This document shows positions 7,780 to 16,152 of a stretch of 64,000 bases of DNA, one piece after another. Numbering within the stretch: position 1 is the stretch's first letter; each line of letters begins with the position of its first letter. The stretch is taken from NCBI GenBank assembly GCA_963726575.1, contig CAVSCR010000003.1, positions 310,001-374,000 of the forward strand, written 5' to 3'. The notes under the pieces are model-generated. The model was not told the DNA's origin and did no database searches. It saw only the letters and a program-made list of their open reading frames with translations. A program made the position numbers and the translations under genes. This DNA is from CAVSCR01 sp963726575. Its GTDB lineage: Bacteria; Actinomycetota; Actinomycetes; JAHEKZ01.

Positions 7780-8364
7780 GTGAACCTGACCCGCATCTAC
7801 ACGCGCACCGGTGATGACGGCACCACTGCGCTGGGCGACCTGAGCCGCGTCACCAAGACCGACCTGCGACTCATCGCCTACGCCGACGTGGACGAGACCA
7901 ATGCCAACCTGGGGGTCGTACGGGCACTCCCCCACCTCACGGGCGACCTGGACGACCTGCTACGGCGCATCCAGAACGAGCTGTTCGATGTCGGCGCCGA
8001 CCTTTGCACACCGGTGGTCAGCGCCCCCGAGTTCCCGCCGCTGCGGGTCGAGCCCGACTACGTCGATCGACTGGAGGCGGCGTGTGACACCTACAACGAG
8101 CAGCTCGCCGCGTTGCGCTCGTTCGTGCTGCCTGCGGGCACCCCCGTGTCGGCCGCACTGCACGTGTCGCGCACGGTCGCCCGCCGAGCCGAGCGCTCCA
8201 CCTGGGCTGCCCTGGACGCCCATGGCGAGTCCATGAACCCGCTCACCGCCAAGTACCTCAACCGGTTGAGCGACCTGCTCTTCATCCTCAGCCGGGTCGC
8301 GAATCTCCCCGAGCACGGTGGCTCCGGTGATGTGCTCTGGGAACCAGGCGCCACCCGAGACTGA
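7777..8364 (+). CDS. pduO: Cob(I)yrinic acid a,c-diamide adenosyltransferase, PduO type
   Basis: The 195-aa protein starts MVNLTRIYTRTGDDGTTAL, the ATP-binding signature of PduO-type ATP:corrinoid adenosyltransferases. It carries ETNANLGVVRAL and the C-terminal helix motif RRAERSTWAAL...LNRLSDLLFILSR. It converts cob(I)alamin to adenosylcobalamin in the cytosol, the cofactor form needed by the MeaA-type mutase 3 kb away. Its position next to murA after the ATP synthase operon is conserved in Actinobacteria. It is convergent with the MmcQ/YjbR gene; the stops are 5 bp apart. Confidence 0.94.
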   Translation: MVNLTRIYTRTGDDGTTALGDLSRVTKTDLRLIAYADVDETNANLGVVRALPHLTGDLDDLLRRIQNELFDVGADLCTPVVSAPEFPPLRVEPDYVDRLEAACDTYNEQLAALRSFVLPAGTPVSAALHVSRTVARRAERSTWAALDAHGESMNPLTAKYLNRLSDLLFILSRVANLPEHGGSGDVLWEPGATRD

Positions 8365-8369
8365 CCGGC

Positions 8370-8723
8370 TCAGGGTGCGGTAGGAGCTCTCATCTGCCAG
8401 GCGTCATGCACCAGCTCGGTCAGTCGTGACACGTCGACCTGATCCAGGCGCACCATCACGAGGGCGCTGTTGTCGTAGCCGGGCGCGGTGAAGAACACGT
8501 CAGGTTCACCGAGCAGGAGTGCCTGCTTCTCGGCCTCGTCGCCGACGTAGAGCACGGCTATGTCGGAGCGAATCCGTCGTGGCTTGCCGGGGATCCGCTC
8601 CGGGTAGGACCAGACGAAGCCACGGTCAGCGACCCGGAAGTCGAACCCGTCGCTGTCGATCTCGACGACGCCCGGCAGGTTCAGCGCCAGACGTCGAACG
8701 TCGTCAGCAGTGGCCATCTCCAC
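8370..8723 (-). CDS. MmcQ/YjbR family DNA-binding-like protein
   Basis: The 117-aa protein has the MmcQ/YjbR pattern: MATADDVRRLALNLPGVVE, a central strand region (GFVWSYPERIPGKP, IAVLYVGD), then PDVFFTAPGYDNSALVMVRL and VDVSRLTELVHDAWQMRAP. The fold is a double-wing motif first studied in E. coli YjbR; the molecular role is not established. The start is either GTG 8723 (M-E-M) or ATG 8717. In many relatives a DUF2550 gene follows atpC at this position; here this gene stands instead, 31 bp beyond atpC on the same strand. Confidence 0.85.
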   Translation of the reverse strand: MEMATADDVRRLALNLPGVVEIDSDGFDFRVADRGFVWSYPERIPGKPRRIRSDIAVLYVGDEAEKQALLLGEPDVFFTAPGYDNSALVMVRLDQVDVSRLTELVHDAWQMRAPTAP

Positions 8724-8754
8724 GACTCTCGACCGCGCCGACCCGGCGAAGGCG

Positions 8755-9165
8755 TCAGTGCGTCTCGACGCGAGCCTGGGCGGCCAGCAGACGCGTCTCG
8801 GCGCGCTGTTGTGCCAGGGTCGCGTGATTGGCCGACTCCTCGTCGCCGCGCGGCTGTTGGCCGATCCGCTCCAGCGCCGCCTTGGCGCGCTCGGCGTCGA
8901 TCTCCTGCGCCAGCTCAGCCGTCTCGGCCAGGATCGAGACGTCGTCTCGGGCCACCGACAAGAAGCCGCCGTGCACCGCAGCGACCACGGCGCCGTCGGC
9001 CGTGCGGATCGTCACCATGGCCGAGTCGGCCAGCGTCGCCAGCACCGGCTCATGACCCGGCAGGATCCCGATGTCCCCCTCCGCCGTGCGGGCCACGACG
9101 ATCGACGCTTCGCCTGACCAGATCGGCCGGTCTGCTGCGACGAGCTGGACCTTCAGGCTGGACAA
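8755..9165 (-). CDS. atpC: ATP synthase F1 epsilon subunit
   Basis: The 136-aa protein begins LSSLKVQLVAADRPIWSGEA, which aligns with the usual M-x-x-L-x-V-x-L-V-A-A-D-R start of actinobacterial AtpC and supports a TTG start at 9165, one base after the atpD stop. The beta-barrel domain has GDIGILPGHEPVLATLA and GGFLSVARDDVSILAETAE. The C-terminal helical hairpin (DAERAKAALERIG... and RAETRLLAAQARVE) is present; in the family it can inhibit rotation. It is the last gene of the operon and sits on the central stalk with gamma. Confidence 0.95.
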   Translation of the reverse strand: MSSLKVQLVAADRPIWSGEASIVVARTAEGDIGILPGHEPVLATLADSAMVTIRTADGAVVAAVHGGFLSVARDDVSILAETAELAQEIDAERAKAALERIGQQPRGDEESANHATLAQQRAETRLLAAQARVETH

Positions 9166-9166
9166 C

Positions 9167-10642
9167 TCAGGCGCCTTCCTTCTCCAGCGCGTGCGCCTTC
9201 TTCTCCACGTCCTCGATGTTGCCGGCCATGAAGAACGCCTGCTCAGGGAGGTTGTCGTACTCACCGTCGGCGATCGCGGTGAACGACGCGAGAGTCTCGG
9301 CGAGCGGAACGGTGGAGCCTGGTTGACCGGTGAACGCCTCGGCGACGTACATGTTCTGCGAAAGGAACCGCTGGATGCGTCGCGCGCGACCGACGAGGAT
9401 CTTGTCCTCCTCGGACAACTCGTCGATACCCAAGATGGCGATGATGTCCTGCAGGTCCTTGTACCTCTGGAGGATCTGCTGCACCCGGCGCGCGACGGCG
9501 TAGTGCTCCTCGCCGATGTACGTCGGGTCGAGGATTCGCGACGTGGAGTCCAGCGGGTCCACCGCCGGGTAGATGCCCAGCTCGGAGATGGGACGGGACA
9601 GCACGGTCGTGGCGTCGAGGTGGGCGAAGGTCGTGTGCGGCGCTGGGTCGGTGATGTCGTCGGCAGGGACGTAGATCGCCTGCATCGAGGTGATCGAGTG
9701 GCCGCGGGTCGAGGTGATCCGCTCCTGCAGCTGGCCCATCTCGTCTGCCAGTGTCGGTTGGTAGCCCACCGCCGAGGGCATGCGGCCCAGCAAGGTCGAG
9801 ACCTCAGACCCTGCCTGGGTGAAGCGGAAGATGTTGTCGATGAACAGGAGTACGTCCTGCTTCTGGACGTCGCGGAAGTACTCCGCCATCGTCAGGGCCG
9901 ACAGGGCCACACGCAGCCGGGTGCCGGGCGGTTCGTCCATCTGCCCGAAGACCAGAGCGGTCTTCTCGATGACGCCGGACTCGGTCATCTCACCGAAGAG
10001 GTCGTTCCCCTCGCGCGTGCGCTCACCGACACCGGCGAACACCGACACTCCACCGAAGTTCTCGGCGACGCGGTAGATCATCTCCTGGATGAGCACCGTC
10101 TTGCCGACGCCGGCGCCGCCGAACAGGCCGATCTTGCCGCCCTGGACGTACGGCGTCAGCAGGTCGACGACCTTGATCCCGGTCTCGAACATCTGGGTCT
10201 TGGACTCCAGCTGGTCGAACGGGGGGGCCGTGCGGTGGATCGGCCAGCGCTCGGTGATCTCCAGCGAGGCGGTCGGCACGTCCAACGACTCACCCAGGGC
10301 GTTCCACACGTGGCCCTTGGTGACGTCGCCCACGGGCACCGAGATCGCCTCGCCGGTGTCGTTGACCGGCGCGCCGCGGACGAGACCGTCTGTCGGCTGC
10401 AACGAGATCGTTCGTACGACGTTGTCGCCCAGGTGCTGCTCGACCTCGAGGGTCAGCAGGCGGCGGTCGCCCTCGCCCTCGCCCTGGCTCGACGAGAAGA
10501 CCACCTCGACCTTCAGGGCGTTGTAGATGGTGGGCAGTGCATCGGGTGGGAACTCGACGTCGACGACGGGGCCGGTCACTCGCACGACACGGCCGACGCC
10601 GCCCGTGGTCGGCTGGCTCGGGGCCTCGGTGGTGGCGGTCAT
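9167..10642 (-). CDS. atpD: ATP synthase F1 beta subunit
   Basis: The catalytic subunit of about 491 aa contains the Walker A P-loop GGAGVGKTVLIQE, the catalytic Glu in GVGERTREGND, Walker B DVLLFIDNIFRF and the DELSEEDK region near the C terminus. Three alternating alpha/beta pairs make or hydrolyse ATP. The start is ambiguous: GTG 10654 gives M-N-E-A-M-T, and ATG 10642 gives MTATTEAP, which is closer to relatives. GGGAG lies 11 bases before the ATG. Either start overlaps or abuts the atpG stop at 10647, so translation is coupled. Confidence 0.97.
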   Translation of the reverse strand: MTATTEAPSQPTTGGVGRVVRVTGPVVDVEFPPDALPTIYNALKVEVVFSSSQGEGEGDRRLLTLEVEQHLGDNVVRTISLQPTDGLVRGAPVNDTGEAISVPVGDVTKGHVWNALGESLDVPTASLEITERWPIHRTAPPFDQLESKTQMFETGIKVVDLLTPYVQGGKIGLFGGAGVGKTVLIQEMIYRVAENFGGVSVFAGVGERTREGNDLFGEMTESGVIEKTALVFGQMDEPPGTRLRVALSALTMAEYFRDVQKQDVLLFIDNIFRFTQAGSEVSTLLGRMPSAVGYQPTLADEMGQLQERITSTRGHSITSMQAIYVPADDITDPAPHTTFAHLDATTVLSRPISELGIYPAVDPLDSTSRILDPTYIGEEHYAVARRVQQILQRYKDLQDIIAILGIDELSEEDKILVGRARRIQRFLSQNMYVAEAFTGQPGSTVPLAETLASFTAIADGEYDNLPEQAFFMAGNIEDVEKKAHALEKEGA

Positions 10643-10646
10643 GGCT

Positions 10647-11561
10647 TCATTCACTCCCTGCGCTCGCGTCGGCCAACGCGTTTGCGCCGCCTACGATCTC
10701 ACTGATTTCCTGGGTGATCTCGGCCTGCCTGGCCTGGTTGGCCTGCCTCGTCAACGCCTTGATGAGCTCGTCTGCGTTGTCAGTCGCCGACTTCATGGCC
10801 CGACGACGAGCAGCGTGCTCGGCCGCGGCCGACTCCAGCAGTGCCGTGAAGATCACGGTGCGCAGGTAGCGTGGCAGCAGGTTGTCCAGCACGTCGGCCG
10901 CCGACGGCTCGAAGTTGTACAACGGCTCGATGGTCGCCGCACGCTCGGCGCGCTCCTCGACCACCTCCAGCGGCAGGATCCGTCGGACCCGAACCTGCTG
11001 GGTCACCATGTTGACGAAGTGCGTGTAGACGATGTGGATCTCATCGACACCGCCCTCGGCGGTCGGTTGGAGGAACCGCTCGAGCAGGACGTCGGCGATC
11101 TCGCTGGCGTCTGCGTAGGTGGGCTGGTCGGAGAAGCCGACCCAGGACCGCGCGACCTGGCGACCTCGGAATCGGAACCAGGCGGTCCCCTTACGACCGA
11201 CGACATAGGGAACGACCCGGTACCCCTCGTCGACCAGCAGGCTCGTGAGTCCCTGCGCCTCGCGCAGCGAGTTCGCCGAGTACGCACCGGCCAGGCCACG
11301 GTCGGCCGTGATCACGAGCATCGCGGCCTGCTCCTTGCTGCGTTGGGCGGACAGCAGCGGATGGACATCGAGGTTCGAGACGGTCGAGGCGGCCTGGGTG
11401 ATTGCTTCGGACAACGCAGTCGTGTACGGCAACGTCGCGTGAAGGCGCTGCTGCGCCTTCACGATCCGCGAGGCCGCGATGAGCTCCATCGCGCGCGTGA
11501 TCTTCTTGGTCGCCTGGACCGAGCGGATCCGGCGACGGAAGATCCGTTGCTGTGCACCCAT
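10647..11561 (-). CDS. atpG: ATP synthase F1 gamma subunit
   Basis: The 304-aa protein has the two long coiled-coil helices of the rotor shaft. The N-terminal one is MGAQQRIFRRRIRSVQATKK followed by ITRAMELIAASR. The C-terminal one ends ALTRQANQARQAEITQEISE. Between them is the Rossmann-like domain with VITADRGLAGAYSANSLRE. Gamma turns inside the alpha3beta3 ring and couples the c-ring to catalysis. It lies between atpA (67 bp upstream) and atpD. The length is normal for actinobacterial gamma subunits. Confidence 0.97.
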   Translation of the reverse strand: MGAQQRIFRRRIRSVQATKKITRAMELIAASRIVKAQQRLHATLPYTTALSEAITQAASTVSNLDVHPLLSAQRSKEQAAMLVITADRGLAGAYSANSLREAQGLTSLLVDEGYRVVPYVVGRKGTAWFRFRGRQVARSWVGFSDQPTYADASEIADVLLERFLQPTAEGGVDEIHIVYTHFVNMVTQQVRVRRILPLEVVEERAERAATIEPLYNFEPSAADVLDNLLPRYLRTVIFTALLESAAAEHAARRRAMKSATDNADELIKALTRQANQARQAEITQEISEIVGGANALADASAGSE

Positions 11562-11628
11562 GACTACGCCCGTCGTCCCTCTCGTTGTCCCAGCACTTCG
11601 TGGCTCATCGGATCGCTCACTTGACCAC

Positions 11629-13263
11629 TCACTTGACCTTCTTGGTGATCTGAGTCGGGTCGATCTCCTCTGCGGCGATCGCCTCGACCGGCACGTCCTT
11701 CACCAGCAGCTCACCTGAGCTGGTCGTGAACGTGGACTTGAACCCGGCGAGCGTCTTCTTCAGCGACGCGACGCTGTCGTCGCCCAGCTGACCGGTCTCC
11801 CGGATCACATCCAGGGGACCGCTGCCGGCAGCGGACAGCGTCTCCAGGAACTCCGTCTCGAACCGACGGACGTCCTCGACCGGTACGTCGTCGAGCTGAC
11901 CGGTGGTGCCCAGCCAGATCGACACGACCTGCCGTTCCACGGACTGCGGGTGGAACTGCGGCTGCTTGAGCAGCTCCACGAGTCGAGCGCCTCGCTCCAG
12001 GGCCGCCTTGGACGCCCGGTCCAGGTCGGAGCCGAACGCCGAGAAGGCCTCCAGCTCACGGAACTGGGCGAGGTTGAGCCGCAGCGACCCGGCCACCGAG
12101 CGCATCGCCTTGACCTGCGCGGCGCCGCCGACGCGGGACACCGAGATGCCGACGTTGATCGCCGGGCGCACGCCGGAGTTGAACAGGTCGGTCTCCAGGA
12201 AGATCTGGCCGTCGGTGATCGAGATGACGTTTGTCGGGATGTACGCCGACACGTCGTTGGCCTTGGTCTCGATGATCGGCAGTCCGGTCATCGAGCCGGC
12301 ACCCATCTCGTCGGACAGCTTCGCGCACCGCTCCAGGAGCCGGGAGTGCAGGTAGAAGACGTCGCCGGGGTAGGCCTCGCGGCCCGGCGGGCGGCGCAGC
12401 AGCAACGACACCGCGCGATACGCCTCGGCCTGCTTGCTCAGGTCGTCGAAGACGATGAGGACGCTTTCGCCCTTGTACATCCAGTGCTGCCCGATCGCAG
12501 ATCCGGTGAACGGGGCCAGGTACTTGAAGCCGGCGGGGTCCGACGCCGGAGCGGCCACGATCGTCGTGTACTCCATGGCGCCCGCGTCCTCGAGTGCGCC
12601 GCGGACCGAAGCGATCGTCGAGCCCTTCTGACCGATCGCGACGTAGACGCACTTGACCTGGCGCTTCGGGTCGCCGGACTTCCAGTTCTCGCGCTGGTTG
12701 ATGATCGTGTCGATCGCGATCGCGGTCTTGCCGGTCTGCCGGTCGCCGATGATCAACTGGCGCTGTCCACGACCGATAGGGGTCATCGCGTCGACCGCCT
12801 TGACACCGGTCTGCAGCGCCTCCTTCACGGGCTGTCGTTGCACGACGCTGGGGGCCTGCAGCTCCAGCGGTCGTCGCGTCTCCGCGTCGATCGCACCCAG
12901 ACCGTCGATCGGAGCTCCCAGCGGGTCCACCACCCGGCCGAGAAAGGCATCGCCGACGGGCACCGAGAGGATCTCGCCGGTGCGGTGCACCTCCTGGCCC
13001 TCCTCGATGTGGGAGAACTCACCCAGCAGCACCACGCCGATCTCACGCAGATCGAGGTTCAAGGCGATGCCCAGGAGACCACCGTCGAACTGCAGCAGCT
13101 CGTTGGTCATGGCCGAGGGCAGACCCTCGACCCGGGCGATGCCGTCGCCTGCCTCGGCCACGACGCCGACCTCGGTGGCCGCCGCCGCATCGGGCGTGTA
13201 CGACTGGACGAAGCGCTCCAGTGCGTCCCGGATCTCCTCCGGACGGATCGTGAGCTCCGTCAT
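11629..13263 (-). CDS. atpA: ATP synthase F1 alpha subunit
   Basis: The 544-aa protein has the non-catalytic nucleotide-binding P-loop IGDRQTGKTAIAIDTI and the VLIVFDDLSKQAEAYR Walker B region. It also has the arginine-finger block PAINVGISVSRVGGAAQ and a C-terminal helical domain ending EIDPTQITKKVK. Actinobacterial alpha subunits have an extended C terminus, which is present here and can restrict ATP hydrolysis in mycobacteria (known for that genus, not shown here). ATG 13263 has AAGGAG upstream. It is 54 bp after atpH. Confidence 0.97.
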   Translation of the reverse strand: MTELTIRPEEIRDALERFVQSYTPDAAAATEVGVVAEAGDGIARVEGLPSAMTNELLQFDGGLLGIALNLDLREIGVVLLGEFSHIEEGQEVHRTGEILSVPVGDAFLGRVVDPLGAPIDGLGAIDAETRRPLELQAPSVVQRQPVKEALQTGVKAVDAMTPIGRGQRQLIIGDRQTGKTAIAIDTIINQRENWKSGDPKRQVKCVYVAIGQKGSTIASVRGALEDAGAMEYTTIVAAPASDPAGFKYLAPFTGSAIGQHWMYKGESVLIVFDDLSKQAEAYRAVSLLLRRPPGREAYPGDVFYLHSRLLERCAKLSDEMGAGSMTGLPIIETKANDVSAYIPTNVISITDGQIFLETDLFNSGVRPAINVGISVSRVGGAAQVKAMRSVAGSLRLNLAQFRELEAFSAFGSDLDRASKAALERGARLVELLKQPQFHPQSVERQVVSIWLGTTGQLDDVPVEDVRRFETEFLETLSAAGSGPLDVIRETGQLGDDSVASLKKTLAGFKSTFTTSSGELLVKDVPVEAIAAEEIDPTQITKKVK

Positions 13264-13317
13264 CAGCGTCCCTGCTCTCCTTCTGGCACTTGCCGGTCGC
13301 GGCAGGTGGTCGGTGGG

Positions 13318-14127
13318 TCAGCCGACGAGGCGCAGGCGCGCCTCGTCCAACCGGGTGGCGATGGTGCCGTCGATCACTTGGTCGCCCACGGTCACCCGCA
13401 GGCCGCCGATCACATCGGGGTCGATCACGACGTTCAGGTAGACCTGACCGCCGAACTTGGCGCTGAGCGCGGCCAGCAAGCGTTCGCGCTGGCCTGAGCT
13501 CAAGACGATGGCGCTGATCACGGTGGCCACCCGACGTTCCCGACGAGCCGCCACCTCCTCGCTGAGCAGGCGCAGCGCGGTCTCGAAGGTCAGGCCTCGG
13601 GGTGCCGTGATGACGCGGTCCACCAGCTGCTGGGTCGACGCGTCGGTACGACCGGCCAGCAGGGACTGAACCAACCCGACGCGGAACCTGGCCGGCACCG
13701 CCCGGTCGGTCAGGGCGGCGCGCAGCTCGGGGGCACCCGCGACGGCCTGGCCGAAAGCGAAGAGGTCGGCCTCGAGCTGGTCCAACGCTCCCGCTTGGTC
13801 GGCGACGGTGACGACCGTCTGGATGCCCAACGCGTCGAGTGCGTCCACGAACTCGCTCGGGTTGGACCAGCGTCTACCGACGATCTCCGAGAGCAGATCA
13901 ATCGCCGGAGCGGACAGGTGGCTGCCGAACACGTCGCGCGCCAGCGCTGCCTTCGCGGCGGACTCCACGGCCGGCGCGGTGAGGGCGGTACGCAGCGACG
14001 GGTTGGAGTGACACGTGTCAGCGACCGCGAACAGCTCTTGGGCCAGGCCCGTCGGGACCTGGGGGGAGGTGAGGCGGTCCAACCGCTCGCGAGCGGCGGC
14101 GAGGGACTCGCGACTGGCGCCGCGCAT
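13318..14127 (-). CDS. atpH: ATP synthase delta subunit
   Basis: The product of about 269 aa is an OSCP/delta-type peripheral stalk subunit. The N-terminal helical bundle (RESLAAARERLDRLT) is followed by central repeats (GLAQELFAVADTCHSN, DVFGSHLSAPAIDLLSEIVG). The C-terminal domain VYLNVVIDPDVIGGLRVTVG is the conserved F1-binding signature. It is longer than the 180-aa E. coli protein, as is usual in Actinobacteria. It is separate from atpF, unlike the b-delta fusion of mycobacteria. The ATG overlaps the atpF stop (GTGATG), so the two are translationally coupled; a GTG three bases earlier is an alternative start. Confidence 0.94.
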   Translation of the reverse strand: MRGASRESLAAARERLDRLTSPQVPTGLAQELFAVADTCHSNPSLRTALTAPAVESAAKAALARDVFGSHLSAPAIDLLSEIVGRRWSNPSEFVDALDALGIQTVVTVADQAGALDQLEADLFAFGQAVAGAPELRAALTDRAVPARFRVGLVQSLLAGRTDASTQQLVDRVITAPRGLTFETALRLLSEEVAARRERRVATVISAIVLSSGQRERLLAALSAKFGGQVYLNVVIDPDVIGGLRVTVGDQVIDGTIATRLDEARLRLVG

Positions 14128-14666
14128 CACACCCCCTGGTTGGCGTCGGCTTCGAGGTCAGCGATGAACCGATCGATGACGGCCCGCTTCGCCGCATCGT
14201 CGTCGAGCTCGTGACCGACGATCTTGGCGGCCAGGTCGGACGCGAGGGTGCCGACGTCGTGTCGAAGCGAGGCCAGTGCAGCCAGCCGCTCGGCCTCGAC
14301 CTGCACCTGTGCGGCCGCCAGGATCCTCGCCGACTCGTTCTGTGCCTGCTCGCGCATCTCGGCCAGGATCGCCGCCCCCTGCTCGCGACCGTCCTCGCGG
14401 ATCCGGGCGGCCTCGCCGCGGGCGTCCGCCAGCTGAGCCTGGTACGAGGCGAGCGCGGCGGCTGCCTGCTCCTGCGCCTCCTGCGCGCGCGACATGCCGC
14501 CCTCGATCGCGTCGGTGCGCTCCTTGTACAGCTGCTCGAAGCGCGGAACCACCACCTTCGCGACCACGACGTACAAGATCGAGAACGCGATGAGCCCGAC
14601 GATGATCTCGGCGAGCGACGGCACCAACGGGTTCGGGGCGGTCGTGCTCTCTGCCAGTACGTGCAT
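14127..14666 (-). CDS. atpF: ATP synthase Fo subunit b
   Basis: The 179-aa protein has one N-terminal membrane helix (IIVGLIAFSILYVVVAKVVV) and a long, Ala/Gln/Glu-rich helix (QEAQEQAAAALASYQAQ, GEAARIREDGREQGAAILAE) that forms the peripheral stalk right-handed coiled coil. It holds the F1 head against rotation through delta. ATG 14666 lies 39 bp downstream of the atpE stop. The stop overlaps the start of atpH. Confidence 0.95.
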   Translation of the reverse strand: MHVLAESTTAPNPLVPSLAEIIVGLIAFSILYVVVAKVVVPRFEQLYKERTDAIEGGMSRAQEAQEQAAAALASYQAQLADARGEAARIREDGREQGAAILAEMREQAQNESARILAAAQVQVEAERLAALASLRHDVGTLASDLAAKIVGHELDDDAAKRAVIDRFIADLEADANQGV

Positions 14667-14705
14667 CTGCTTCGTCCTCGTCGTCAGTTCGGGCGTGCGG
14701 CTGGG

Positions 14706-14966
14706 TCAGCTCAGGAAGAACGGGGCTACCAGACCGATCAGGGCCAACGCCTCGACCAGCGCGAAGCCGGTGAACGCCCACGTGCGCAGCACCGACAACG
14801 CCTCGGGCTGGCGTGCGATGCCGCTGATGAACGCAGCGAAGATCAGACCGGCACCGACACCGGAGCCGATCGCAGCAAGGCCGTAGGTGACCGGGGTGAG
14901 GTTTCCGGTCAAGCCGGTGCTCGCGGCCATGACGTAAGCAACCGGAGTGAGGATGCCTGTCAACAT
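14706..14966 (-). CDS. atpE: ATP synthase Fo subunit c (with duplicated N-terminal segment)
   Basis: The 86-aa proteolipid has two membrane helices: GLAAIGSGVGAGLIFAAFI with the glycine-rich packing motif, and WAFTGFALVEALALIGLVAP with the proton-carrying Glu. The polar loop is ARQPEAL. No extra Na+-ligand pattern is obvious, so a proton ring is expected. It is longer than typical c subunits because the N terminus holds a near-repeat: LTGILTPVAY (residues 2-11) and LTGNLTPVTY (19-28), also visible in DNA as 24 of 31 identical bases. The ATG at 14966 has AGGG eight bases upstream; the internal ATG at 14930 has no ribosome-binding site, so the long form is preferred. Confidence 0.93.
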   Translation of the reverse strand: MLTGILTPVAYVMAASTGLTGNLTPVTYGLAAIGSGVGAGLIFAAFISGIARQPEALSVLRTWAFTGFALVEALALIGLVAPFFLS

Positions 14967-15008
14967 GCGGTTCCCTTTCGATTGGTGACGCCCGACGACG
15001 CCATCCGT

Positions 15009-15797
15009 CTAGTGGCCCTCGCTCACGGCGCCACCGATGTACAGCGCTGCGAGCAGGGTGAAAATGTAGGCCTGGAAGATCTCGACGAACAGCTCGAAGA
15101 AGGTCATGACGAGCGCCATGACGCCGGTGAAGACGCCGGCACCCTTGAGCAACGGGTTCGCCACTTCGAAGATCAGGTATTGACTCCCGGTGATGAACAC
15201 CAGTAGGAGCAGGTGCCCGGAGAACATGTTGGCGAACAATCGCAGGGTCAGCGTGAACGGGCGGATCACCAGCACCGTCAACAGCTCGACCGGCGCCAAG
15301 ATCGGGTACACGTACCCGGGGACGCCGGGGATGAACATGATGTCGCGGAAGTACGGCACGAACCCTTGGCGCTGGATGCCGACGTAGTTGTAGACCACGA
15401 GCACGATGAGCGCCAGAACCAGCGGGTAGGCGATGTGTGCCATGGTCGGCAGGCTGACGAACGGGATGACTCCGAAGAGGTTGTTCACGAGGATGAACGT
15501 GAACAGCGAGAACAGCAGCGGCACGAACCGCTTGAACTCTTTGGAGCCGATTACGTCGCGCCCGATGCCATCCCGCACGAAGTTGTAGATCATCTCGCCG
15601 GCGAACTGCAACCGGCCGGGGACGATCGCCTGCTTGCGGGTCATGGCGAAGAAGAACGTGACGAGCACGACGACGCTGATCAGGACCAGCAGCATCGCCT
15701 TGGCGAACCACGGAACGCCGCCGAACAGTGCGGGAGGGAAAACGTCCTCGACGCCGGGGGGCTGATATCCCCCGCTTGCGGCGACTAGGCCGTTCAC
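15009..15797 (-). CDS. atpB: ATP synthase Fo subunit a
   Basis: The 262-aa multi-pass membrane protein carries the conserved a-subunit helix with the essential Arg, seen in IRPFTLTLRLFANMFSGHLL, and the C-terminal ELFVEIFQAYIFTLLAALYI. It forms the two proton half-channels next to the c-ring. The GTG start at 15797 overlaps the stop of the small upstream gene (GTGA) and has GGAG six bases before it. An upstream FNNLFGVIP-like block (VNNLFGVIPFVSLP) is also typical. Confidence 0.96.
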   Translation of the reverse strand: MNGLVAASGGYQPPGVEDVFPPALFGGVPWFAKAMLLVLISVVVLVTFFFAMTRKQAIVPGRLQFAGEMIYNFVRDGIGRDVIGSKEFKRFVPLLFSLFTFILVNNLFGVIPFVSLPTMAHIAYPLVLALIVLVVYNYVGIQRQGFVPYFRDIMFIPGVPGYVYPILAPVELLTVLVIRPFTLTLRLFANMFSGHLLLLVFITGSQYLIFEVANPLLKGAGVFTGVMALVMTFFELFVEIFQAYIFTLLAALYIGGAVSEGH

Positions 15798-16081
15798 CAG
15801 CTCTCCCCTGTGCTCGCGTTATCAGTACCGCTCCCGCCCAATGGTTCGGCAGGAGCGGCGTTCGGTTCGCGGACCACCCTGACGAAGATCAGGTAGCCGC
15901 CGGCTGCTGCGCCCATCACCAACCCGACGGGTGTCAGGAACGACACCCCGAGCCAGTGGTCCATGAGCAGCCCGAGTCCACCGAATAGGCAGATTCCGGC
16001 GAGCAGGTAGCCGGCGACTCCCCCATCGTTCGACAGGGATGGCCCAGTGTCACTTCCCGCAGGAAGTCTTCCCTGGACCAT
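15794..16081 (-). CDS. AtpZ/AtpI-like small membrane protein
   Basis: The 95-aa protein has two membrane helices: VAGYLLAGICLFGGLGLLMD and FLTPVGLVMGAAAGGYLIFV. The W-L-G-x-x-F-L-x-P-x-G motif between and within them is typical of the AtpZ/AtpI family encoded at the head of atp operons. Relatives help c-ring assembly or ion supply; the exact role in Actinobacteria is unknown. It appears to be the first gene of the atp transcript: a TATAGT -10 lies nine bases before ATG 16081 and no Shine-Dalgarno sequence is seen. The stop overlaps the start of atpB. Confidence 0.8.
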   Translation of the reverse strand: MVQGRLPAGSDTGPSLSNDGGVAGYLLAGICLFGGLGLLMDHWLGVSFLTPVGLVMGAAAGGYLIFVRVVREPNAAPAEPLGGSGTDNASTGESW

Positions 16082-16090
16082 GATTTCGCG

Positions 16091-16121
16091 ACTATAGCAG
16101 CGCGGCGAAGGCCCTCTCCAA
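16091..16121 (-). promoter_or_regulatory. Putative promoter of the ATP synthase operon
   Basis: Read on the minus strand, TTGGAG (16121-16116) and TATAGT (16096-16091) are separated by 19 bp. TATAGT ends nine bases before the ATG at 16081. This lies in the 71-bp gap between the upstream AtpI-like gene and the AtpZ-like gene. The position suggests that the main atp transcript starts here with a very short leader or none. Confidence 0.5.
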
Positions 16122-16152
16122 CCCGACGAAGAGCCCCCGGCTGTGATCCCTC

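Noticed and set aside
9071..10705. 544-codon open frame on the plus strand opposite atpD
   Set aside because: It is the antisense shadow of a highly conserved gene in GC-rich DNA. It is rich in Arg, Gly, Asp and His, has no family motif and no ribosome-binding site.
11950..13497. 515-codon open frame opposite atpA/atpH
   Set aside because: Same reason: codon-position GC bias of the real minus-strand genes keeps stops away. No recognisable domain.
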